The position numbers and the translations under genes were made by a program. Of a DNA stretch of 5,956 nt, positions 1 to 5,563 are shown piece by piece. Each line of letters begins with the position of its first letter. Positions within the stretch are counted from its first letter, which is position 1. Under the pieces are notes generated by a model, which made no database searches, was not told where the DNA came from, and saw only the letters and a list, made by a program, of their open reading frames with translations. The stretch is from Bacteroidales bacterium (lineage in GTDB: Bacteria; Bacteroidota; Bacteroidia; Bacteroidales; UBA12481): contig JAGHDB010000323.1 in the NCBI GenBank assembly GCA_021160155.1, positions 1 to 5,956 of the forward strand, in the 5' to 3' direction.

Positions 1-1041
1 ATTATTTTTTACGGCATCGAGAATGGCCGGTGTACCCCGGTAGCCGTATTTCCGGATCAGCCGGTCGATTTCCGGATCCTCTCCGAATTCTTTTACGCCC
101 GGAGCCAGGATAATCAGCTCGCCTCCGTCGGCAATAGCCATCCGGGTACGGTAGATGGCTTTGTTACCCAGCCAGGTGCTGCGAAACTCTACCGGATCCA
201 GATAGACCACCACTTTCTGAAGCGGTTGTTCCAGTTGCGTGAAATTGACTTTTAAGGAGAGTTTGGAGGCCAGGTTGAATACTTCGTCATCATCGCCGAT
301 GAAGAGGCCCCGGGTAATCAGAGGATTGTTTTCAGCATGCTGCCGGGTTGCAGAATTGCGGGATTTCCGTGATTGTGTACCGATCACGGTTAGTACATAC
401 AATACCGGCAGGTGTTTCATGAAGCGTTTGTCAGCTTCGTTCAGTACGGCTCTCACCGGGTTATCGGCTCTTCCCATGATTCGTTCCATCCCGTACACGG
501 CACCCAGAAAGTGACTTTTATTGATGCCATCCGGACCGCCGCATCCGACCAGGAGGTTTTTATTATAGTTGGCCATCCCGATCACTTCATGGGGGACTAC
601 CTGGCCGATAGAGAGGATCAAATCATGGTGACCATTCCAGATCAGCTTGTTCAGTTGGGCGGGCCAGGGGTAGGATAATGCTCCATTTGTAATTTCAGAA
701 ATAAAATCCCCGGGAATTTCGCCGAGGGTAACTACATCGTTTCGCCAGTCGTGTACACGAAAAAGATGATGCGGGATACCGGGATACATCCGGTTTAAAT
801 CATTAATTGACATGGCATTATGGGTACCCAGCGCCGGCATGATATCCGTCAGGCGGTCACCATAATACTCATAGGCCATCCGGGTCAGTGCACCGGCCCC
901 CGAATGAATACGGGTCTGGTCAGGTGGTACGGCTAAAACCCGGTTGACCCGGCCGAATTTTTCCAATGCTGCATACAACCCCTGCCGGAGGTCGTCCGGG
1001 GAGAGGCTGGTAGTTTCAGATCCTTGTTGATGGTAAATCAT
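1..1041 (-). CDS. LarA-like nickel-pincer nucleotide racemase/epimerase (DUF2088 family), 3' end missing
   Basis: The frame is open from an ATG at 1041 to the left edge (347 codons, no stop); LarA proteins run to about 430 residues, so roughly the last 80 are missing. The family racemises or epimerises alpha-hydroxy acids by hydride transfer to a nickel-pincer nucleotide. Seen in the translation: 'PPDQTR' at residues 39-44, 'GTH' with H74, 'PHEVIG' with H151, then K161 and H177. The spacing H151-K161-H177 (10 and 16) equals that of H174, K184 and H200 in Lactobacillus plantarum LarA, where K184 carries the cofactor, H200 binds nickel and H174 with H108 are acid/base catalysts; H74 would match H108. 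All key residues are therefore present and the enzyme should be active if the cofactor is made; larB, larC and larE are not in this window. It starts 6 bp after the HAD stop, without a Shine-Dalgarno sequence. The substrate is unknown; the sugar-acid context favours an aldonate over lactate. Confidence 0.9.
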   Translation of the reverse strand, partial: MIYHQQGSETTSLSPDDLRQGLYAALEKFGRVNRVLAVPPDQTRIHSGAGALTRMAYEYYGDRLTDIMPALGTHNAMSINDLNRMYPGIPHHLFRVHDWRNDVVTLGEIPGDFISEITNGALSYPWPAQLNKLIWNGHHDLILSIGQVVPHEVIGMANYNKNLLVGCGGPDGINKSHFLGAVYGMERIMGRADNPVRAVLNEADKRFMKHLPVLYVLTVIGTQSRKSRNSATRQHAENNPLITRGLFIGDDDEVFNLASKLSLKVNFTQLEQPLQKVVVYLDPVEFRSTWLGNKAIYRTRMAIADGGELIILAPGVKEFGEDPEIDRLIRKYGYRGTPAILDAVKNN

Positions 1042-1047
1042 AGCTGA

Positions 1048-1929
1048 TTATTTCCAATGCGGAATCTCGGGCAGCAGCGCATTAAATTCGGATAGCAATT
1101 GCTGTTGGTAGGCACCTGCAAAAGTGCCGGCAAAAAACCGTACCAGGCCTTCATCGTGGAGTTGCTGCCATGATTCCTCTTCATGGCCCGGTCTGATCGG
1201 GAAAAACAGCAGACCGTTGCTGTCGGCCGCTTTAAAGTCGCCGGGGGCATCTCCGATCATCAGGATTTTTTCATCCGGATATTTCCCTTTAGCCCCGTAT
1301 CTCAAATGTTCGGCCTTGGTCCCATACTCCTGACCCGCAATCAGCCGGATATACCCGTCGATTTGATGTTCTTTCCATTCTCGGGTTAATGCTTCAACCG
1401 GAGTTTGAGAGACTACCATTATATCTACCTGATTCTTCATAATTTCCAGTGATTCGGTTACCATCGGGAAAGGAGTAATGCCGTAAACCATATCGGCAAT
1501 GCAGGCGTTGACGGCCTTTGACCAGGCTAAAGTATTATCGATGACCGGATTATTTACTTCGGATGCGTATTGTTCCAGCACCGGGTTGCCCAGTTTTGTC
1601 TCTTTTTGAGTCCATTCGATAAGCGGACCGATATCGGGGATTTTTACTCCTCTGGCTTTTAATTCTTTTCTTTCGGATAGAAGCCGGATGGTTTCGATGA
1701 CCGCCAGAAAACGGTTGGCCCCCCGGTGTTTAGAATAGAGATTTACAAATTCCCAGGTTTCGCGGGCATATTTGGATACCGGCTGGAGACCGAAAAATTT
1801 AATGAAATTCGGACAGAAACACTCTTTTTGTTTGATCTCCATTGTGTCAAATGCACATCCGTCAGAATCAATTCCGATAAAAAATTCTTTTAACGGTTTC
1901 AGTTCAATCAGTTTTTTTTGTAGTTCCAT
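1048..1929 (-). CDS. HAD-superfamily hydrolase, probable sugar phosphatase
   Basis: A 293-residue protein with the four HAD motifs in order. Motif I is 'GIDSDGCAFD', with nucleophile D21 and acid/base D23. Motif II is 'VVSQTP' with S174, motif III has K205 in 'GTKAEH', and motif IV is 'IGDAPGD' at 225-231, with D227 and D231 as metal ligands. A long, mostly helical insert of about 150 residues between motifs I and II would be a C1-type cap, which sets substrate choice. The family mostly removes phosphate from small metabolites, but phosphonatase or dehalogenase chemistry cannot be excluded from motifs alone. No signal peptide is seen, so it is cytoplasmic. The start is the ATG at 1929, about 20 residues before motif I, as is usual. 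It follows the kinase gene by 112 bp and precedes the LarA-like gene by 6 bp, so it probably acts on an intermediate of the same pathway. The precise subfamily is not recognised. Confidence 0.85.
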   Translation of the reverse strand: MELQKKLIELKPLKEFFIGIDSDGCAFDTMEIKQKECFCPNFIKFFGLQPVSKYARETWEFVNLYSKHRGANRFLAVIETIRLLSERKELKARGVKIPDIGPLIEWTQKETKLGNPVLEQYASEVNNPVIDNTLAWSKAVNACIADMVYGITPFPMVTESLEIMKNQVDIMVVSQTPVEALTREWKEHQIDGYIRLIAGQEYGTKAEHLRYGAKGKYPDEKILMIGDAPGDFKAADSNGLLFFPIRPGHEEESWQQLHDEGLVRFFAGTFAGAYQQQLLSEFNALLPEIPHWK

Positions 1930-1971
1930 AAAATAAAGGGTTTCAGGGCTTCAGTATTGATTAATAAACAC

Positions 1972-2025
1972 ATAAACTTTCTAAACCTTCTAAACCTTCT
2001 AAACCTTCTAAACCTTCTAAACTTT
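1972..2025. repeat. 9-bp tandem repeat between the PFK and HAD genes
   Basis: Four perfect copies of CTAAACCTT (1981-2016) are flanked by a degenerate copy on each side: ataaacttt at 1972-1980 and ctaaacttt at 2017-2025. On the transcribed minus strand the unit reads AAGGTTTAG, so the mRNA has AGAAGG, a Shine-Dalgarno-like core, every 9 nt and no C in the perfect copies. The array fills about half of the 112-bp gap between the PFK stop and the HAD start and ends about 43 bp before that start, too far to act as its ribosome site. No hairpin or terminator is seen in the rest of the gap. It may be a slippage-prone spacer that sets the distance between the two genes. Confidence 0.9.
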
Positions 2026-2041
2026 TAAAGCCATCTCTACG

Positions 2042-3337
2042 TCAATAAGCTTCAGGTACATATTTGTTTAATTTCTGTTTGGCGAAGACGGGTTTGAACC
2101 GTGTAAATCTTTGCAGGCCGTTGATCATCGGGATAGATGGAAAATCATCTCCAATCAGGGGACGGGCATAGGCGATAAAATCGTCGGTAACATCAATTCC
2201 GGACGGAGCAATCCATTTTTCCGGAAAAGTACGTTCAGACAGAGCTACTTTTTCAAGCGGTACTTTGTCGTAATGTACATTGTAGATTCTTCCGGGTACT
2301 CTCAGGATCGTGGCCATCCAGCCGTTTTCACCGGAAATGGCAATCTCCACGGCTTTTTGTCCCACTTTATAGGATTCATCCAGATCGGTGACAGAGGCAT
2401 AGATCATCGAATGTCTCTGGTCGGTACCGGGTACCTGTCCGCGTGCGGTACCCCGTGTTTTCAATCCTGCTTCATTCAGATAGTTGATTACCTGCTGGTA
2501 TACGGTGGTTTTTCCCGATCCGTACGCAGCATGGCCGAATGAATCAAGGGGTGTGGCGGGTTCATCCGGTTGTTGGGACACAGCGAACTGTGCTCCTTCT
2601 GAAATTACCACGATACAACGGCCGTCGGTTTTCAATTGATCGTTGATGTGGTCGGTCATCTCTTCCATGGACATGGGGGATTCGGTGAGGTAAATTTGCA
2701 GCGGCATTTCACGATGCGGATCGGCCAGACGGGCGGCGGCGGGAATGAATCCGATTTTACGGCCCATGGCTTGAATAACCAGTACCGGGTCGGCCGGGGA
2801 GGATCCCCGGTTTTCTTCGTTGGCTGTCTGGATGATGTGTGACCAATAACGTGCCACACTGCCATATCCGGGGGTGTGGTCAATCAGTTTGAATTCGTTG
2901 TCTCCCACATCGTTATCGATAGTTTTCGGTACTCCTACAGCGATCAGATCCAGTCCGTTCTCCCGGGCCAGTTCGCTGACTTTAAGTGCAGTATGCTGAG
3001 AGTCGTTGCCCCCGATGTAGAAAAAGTAACCGATCTCATGGGCTTTGAATACTTCTATCAGGCGTTTAAAATCTTTTTGCCGGGAGTCTTTCAGTTTATA
3101 GCGGCAGGTACCGATGCTGCCGGCAGCGGGTGTAGTGCGCAGCAGGGCGATCTCCTCCTCAGGCTGGGCGCTGAGATCAAGAAGCTCCTCTTTCAGAACA
3201 CCTTCGATACCATGCCAGCCGCCGTAGATACGGTTAAAGGTGTCGGGGAATGCCCGGCAGGTTTCAATGATTCCCCGCAGGGTATTGTTAATAACCGGAG
3301 AGGCGCCTCCGGATTGGGCGATAATGACGTTTTTCAT
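2042..3337 (-). CDS. pfp: 6-phosphofructokinase family protein, probably pyrophosphate-dependent
   Basis: A complete 431-residue PfkA-superfamily kinase; the classic substrate is fructose 6-phosphate, phosphorylated at C1. Motifs in order: N-terminal 'SGGASPVIN' (9-17) in the phosphoryl-donor loop, 'YIGGNDS' (107-113), 'PKTIDNDV' (137-144) with catalytic base D141, 'MGRKIGFI' (191-198), 'SEG' (246-248) and 'RGQVPGTDQRH' (299-309). The donor is read from two positions: D112 replaces E. coli Gly104 and K138 replaces Gly124. Both are the residues found in pyrophosphate-dependent enzymes. N111 stands where E. coli has Asp103, so 'GGNDS' differs from both common forms, GGDGS and GGDDS. At 431 residues it is longer than the roughly 320-residue bacterial ATP enzyme. 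It lies inside a regulated catabolic operon, 38 bp after the SDR gene, so it may be a specialised paralogue acting on another sugar phosphate. Fold: near certain; donor: likely; substrate: unsure. Confidence 0.9.
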   Translation of the reverse strand: MKNVIIAQSGGASPVINNTLRGIIETCRAFPDTFNRIYGGWHGIEGVLKEELLDLSAQPEEEIALLRTTPAAGSIGTCRYKLKDSRQKDFKRLIEVFKAHEIGYFFYIGGNDSQHTALKVSELARENGLDLIAVGVPKTIDNDVGDNEFKLIDHTPGYGSVARYWSHIIQTANEENRGSSPADPVLVIQAMGRKIGFIPAAARLADPHREMPLQIYLTESPMSMEEMTDHINDQLKTDGRCIVVISEGAQFAVSQQPDEPATPLDSFGHAAYGSGKTTVYQQVINYLNEAGLKTRGTARGQVPGTDQRHSMIYASVTDLDESYKVGQKAVEIAISGENGWMATILRVPGRIYNVHYDKVPLEKVALSERTFPEKWIAPSGIDVTDDFIAYARPLIGDDFPSIPMINGLQRFTRFKPVFAKQKLNKYVPEAY

Positions 3338-3375
3338 TTGTTGGAATGGTTGAAGTAGTTAAAACGGTTAATTCT

Positions 3376-4266
3376 TCAGACTCCTCCGAAAGCACTGTAT
3401 CCGCCGTCAACCGGTAAAATGATTCCGGTTATGAAAGAGGATAATTCTGAGAGTAAAAACAGGGTAGCTCCCTGCAGGTCTTCAGGCTGGCCGTATTTGC
3501 CCATCGGAGTATTGGCAATGATCTTTTGTCCCCTCGGCGTGGGGGCTCCGGTTTCTTGATCGGTCAGGAGAAACCGGTTTTGGCTGGTCAGGAAAAACCC
3601 CGGTGCGATGGCATTCACGCGCACGCCGGCAGGTGCCAGGTGGACAGCCAGCCACTGGGTGAAATTATTGACAGAAGCTTTAGCGGCTGAATAAGCCGGG
3701 ACCTTTGTCAGGGGTCGGTAGGAGGTCATTGAGCTGATATTGAGGATTGCTCCGCTTCCTTTATCGACGAGATCGGCTCCGAATACCTGTGTCGAGAGCA
3801 ATGTACCGGTGAAGTTTAAATCAAAGACGAATTCAAATCCTTCAAGAGGGAGGTCGAAGATGGATGTTGGGGAAGAATCGTGGTTTGAGCGGGAAGAGCC
3901 GTGGTTTCTCCCTTTTTGAATATTTTCGGCTTCGGTTGTGGCTTTGGGGGAGTTACCGCCTGCGCCGTTGATCAGAAAATCGATTTGCCCCAATTCTTTA
4001 TGAATCTTATCGCGGGCTTTTTCAAGCGATTCGCGATTCAGTACGTCGGCTTCAATACCGATGCATGGGGTTTGATAGGATGCTTCAATCTGACGTGCCA
4101 GATTCTCTGCTGCCTGACGATTCAGGTCCAGGACAGCCAGCCGGATTCCGCCGGATGCCAGTCCGTGACAGATGGCTGAGCCCAGCACGCCGGCGCCTCC
4201 GGTGATGATGCAGGTCTTTTCCTGAAGCCCGGGAAATCCCTTGTAATTGGATGATTGTGATGTCAT
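3376..4266 (-). CDS. SDR-family D-mannonate oxidoreductase / fructuronate reductase-like enzyme
   Basis: A classical short-chain dehydrogenase of 296 residues. The nucleotide-binding motif is 'TGGAGVLG' (22-29), and D47 at the end of strand 2 favours NAD(H) over NADP(H). 'NGAGG' (100-104) follows. The catalytic residues are N151, S179, Y192 and K196 ('YSAAK'). The stretches 'FTQWLAVHL', 'VNAIAPGFFLT' and the end 'DGGYSAFGGV' closely resemble, from memory, the YjmF/UxuD group, which interconverts D-mannonate and D-fructuronate in hexuronate metabolism. The family is therefore well supported, but the substrate could be another aldonate or ketonate. Its ATG overlaps the lacI stop as ATGA (4263-4266), which implies translational coupling with the regulator. 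Residues 121-134 hold an imperfect 7-residue duplication in a Ser/Asn-rich loop. No uronate isomerase (uxaC) or mannonate dehydratase (uxuA) gene is in the window. Confidence 0.88.
   Translation of the reverse strand: MTSQSSNYKGFPGLQEKTCIITGGAGVLGSAICHGLASGGIRLAVLDLNRQAAENLARQIEASYQTPCIGIEADVLNRESLEKARDKIHKELGQIDFLINGAGGNSPKATTEAENIQKGRNHGSSRSNHDSSPTSIFDLPLEGFEFVFDLNFTGTLLSTQVFGADLVDKGSGAILNISSMTSYRPLTKVPAYSAAKASVNNFTQWLAVHLAPAGVRVNAIAPGFFLTSQNRFLLTDQETGAPTPRGQKIIANTPMGKYGQPEDLQGATLFLLSELSSFITGIILPVDGGYSAFGGV
3870..3911. repeat. In-frame 21-bp imperfect tandem duplication inside the SDR gene
   Basis: Bases 3870-3890 and 3891-3911 match at 16 of 21 positions. Read on the minus strand in the SDR frame, they encode NHGSSRS (121-127) followed by NHDSSPT (128-134). 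The duplication sits between the NGAGG motif and the 'IFDLPLEGF' segment, a part of the fold that varies in length between homologues, so a small insertion should be tolerated. Confidence 0.75.
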
Positions 4267-5324
4267 GGGTATGGATAGTAATTAATGTTTTCTGCGGTGA
4301 TGATGTCAATCGGACTGTATTGCACGGGTCCGGGAATATTCTGCCGGTTAAGATGCCGGAAAAGGGTCATGATTCCTAAATAACCCTGTGTCTCAGGTTG
4401 CTGGCTGATTAGAAAATCAATGGTGCCGTCATTCAAATAGACCTTGTTCTCCTCGATCAGGTCATATCCCACCAGCAGGATTTGTGCTTTGCCGTATGCT
4501 TTAAGATAACGGGCGATTTTATGGACTTTTGAACTGGTCACAAATATGGCCCTGACTTCACCGTTGCGAATAAAATATTCATCCAGATGCAGTTCGGGTT
4601 CACCGGCTTGGGTCAGGTCAATCTCCAATGAATCAATCCGCACTTTCTTATCATAACGACAGGTATTGAAATAGCTGATGAATCCTTTCTGCCTTTTTTG
4701 AAGATGGTGCATAATCCCTTCGGGGCGGGCAAGATTGATCACCAGGATGGTTTCTCTGTCGCGTAATCCGTAACAAATCAGTTTTGCCGCAAGAAATCCG
4801 CTTTGCATGGCATCCTGACCGATATAACTGAGACTGTTCCGGTCATCCAGTGATGAATCGATGAACACGTAGGGAATCTGTTTTGCCTCCAGGTGTTGAA
4901 TGATTTTCAAGGAGGATTTCGGGAATACCGGGGGAAACAGAATACCGTCGGGCGGATCCTTAATAAGATCATCACTGACCCGGATGAAAGATGCTTCATT
5001 ATTCAGGTCAAAAAAATATTGATCCACACTTCCGTTAAAATCGCTGATTTCGGCAATTGCTTTCTCCACACCCTTAAGTGGTAATGCCCAGTAAGGGTTA
5101 TCATTTGATGCAGAGGGCAGCAAGGCGGCGATGCGGTATTTCTTTTTGGATGCAAGTGACTTGGCGATCAGGTTGGGGGTATATCCGGTTTTTTTGAGGA
5201 TTTTCAGGATCCGGGTACGGGTCGCAGGGGATACTTCATTACGCTGATGGATCACACGATCCACCGTACCGGGTGAAACACCCGCCATTTCAGCTATATC
5301 CTTTATCCGGATTCGTTTTGGCAC
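4263..5324 (-). CDS. LacI-family transcriptional regulator
   Basis: A sugar-responsive DNA-binding repressor. It has an N-terminal helix-turn-helix ('IKDIAEMAGVSPGTVDRVI'), a hinge with 'KSLASKK' whose Leu-Ala pair fits the residue that intercalates at the operator centre, and a periplasmic-binding-protein-like effector domain from 'YRIAALLP' to the end. The frame is open further upstream and could start at GTG 5384 (373 residues). I prefer GTG 5324 (353 residues) because LacI proteins usually begin 5-10 residues before the helix-turn-helix, and because the longer form would translate through the predicted promoter and operator. No ATG is available. The stop overlaps the SDR start by ATGA, so regulator and pathway genes are one transcript. 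The effector is probably a sugar or sugar acid of the pathway; nothing in the sequence identifies it. Confidence 0.9.
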   Translation of the reverse strand: MPKRIRIKDIAEMAGVSPGTVDRVIHQRNEVSPATRTRILKILKKTGYTPNLIAKSLASKKKYRIAALLPSASNDNPYWALPLKGVEKAIAEISDFNGSVDQYFFDLNNEASFIRVSDDLIKDPPDGILFPPVFPKSSLKIIQHLEAKQIPYVFIDSSLDDRNSLSYIGQDAMQSGFLAAKLICYGLRDRETILVINLARPEGIMHHLQKRQKGFISYFNTCRYDKKVRIDSLEIDLTQAGEPELHLDEYFIRNGEVRAIFVTSSKVHKIARYLKAYGKAQILLVGYDLIEENKVYLNDGTIDFLISQQPETQGYLGIMTLFRHLNRQNIPGPVQYSPIDIITAENINYYPYP

Positions 5325-5348
5325 CTGGTTTTTCTTTTGATCCGGTAT

Positions 5349-5356
5349 CAAAGATA
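5349..5356 (-). promoter_or_regulatory. Putative Bacteroidota -7 element (TATCTTTG) of the lacI operon
   Basis: The minus strand reads TATCTTTG, a full match to the Bacteroidota sigma -7 consensus TAnnTTTG. Transcription would begin near 5343, leaving a leader of about 19 nt before GTG 5324. No clear TTTG is seen at -33; that region lies inside the palindrome at 5372-5389. A weaker alternative, TACTTTTC at 5392-5399, would place the start site within the palindrome instead. Either promoter could be blocked by a repressor bound there. Confidence 0.5.
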
Positions 5357-5371
5357 GGGATTTTTTTAATT

Positions 5372-5389
5372 TCCGTGTGCGCACACGGA
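5372..5389. promoter_or_regulatory. 18-bp perfect palindrome, candidate LacI-family operator
   Basis: TCCGTGTGCGCACACGGA is identical to its reverse complement across all 18 bases. Its centre is CpG (5380-5381), the hallmark of LacI/PurR/GalR/CcpA operators, where hinge-helix leucines insert. It lies about 48 bp upstream of the preferred lacI start and would cover roughly -29 to -46 of the predicted promoter. I infer autoregulation of lacI and its downstream genes. No second copy was noticed in the window. Confidence 0.7.
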
Positions 5390-5421
5390 GAGAAAAGTAT
5401 GAAAAGTTACGAAGGGGTTGG

Positions 5422-5554
5422 TTGGATGTTGGATGTTGGATATTGGATGTTGGATATTGGATGTTGGATATTGGATGTTGGATATTGGATATTGGATGTT
5501 GGATGTTGGATATTGGATGTTGGATGTTGGATGTTGGATGTTGGATGTTAGATG
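5422..5554. repeat. Heptanucleotide tandem array, 19 units of TTGGATR
   Basis: Eighteen consecutive perfect 7-bp units (TTGGATG or TTGGATA) run from 5422 to 5547, followed by one variant (TTAGATG) to 5554 and a decayed half-unit. The last base of successive units reads G,G,A,G,A,G,A,G,A,A,G,G,A,G,G,G,G,G,G, so part of the array alternates with a 14-bp period. Seven is not a multiple of three, so three units translate as a 7-residue repeat of the 'CWMLDVG' type in every plus frame; these open frames are artefacts. On the transcribed minus strand each unit is CATCCAA or TATCCAA, C-rich with no G. The array fills the space between the GH92 stop and the lacI control region. No rho-independent hairpin is present there. 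Confidence 0.95.
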
Positions 5555-5563
5555 TTGGGAATA

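Noticed and set aside
239..678. Two plus-strand open frames opposite the LarA-like gene
   Set aside because: They are antisense shadows of a gene with intact catalytic residues; their translations resemble no family.
1038..1389. Short open frames over the 3' half of the HAD gene
   Set aside because: They overlap HAD motifs III and IV, which are intact in the real frame.
1972..2025. Possible short CRISPR-like array
   Set aside because: The 9-bp units are contiguous with no spacers, so this is a simple tandem repeat.
2111..3358. Several plus- and minus-strand open frames within the PFK gene
   Set aside because: All are out of frame with, or antisense to, a complete PFK with every conserved motif.
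3601..3635. GC-rich imperfect inverted repeat that could be a second operator or hairpin
   Set aside because: It has interrupted arms, lies inside the conserved SDR 'VNAIAPGF' region, and does not match the 18-bp palindrome near lacI.
3861..3872. A tggatgttgg string in the SDR gene resembling the heptad array
   Set aside because: It is one and a half units only and is explained by coding sequence; coincidence is likely.
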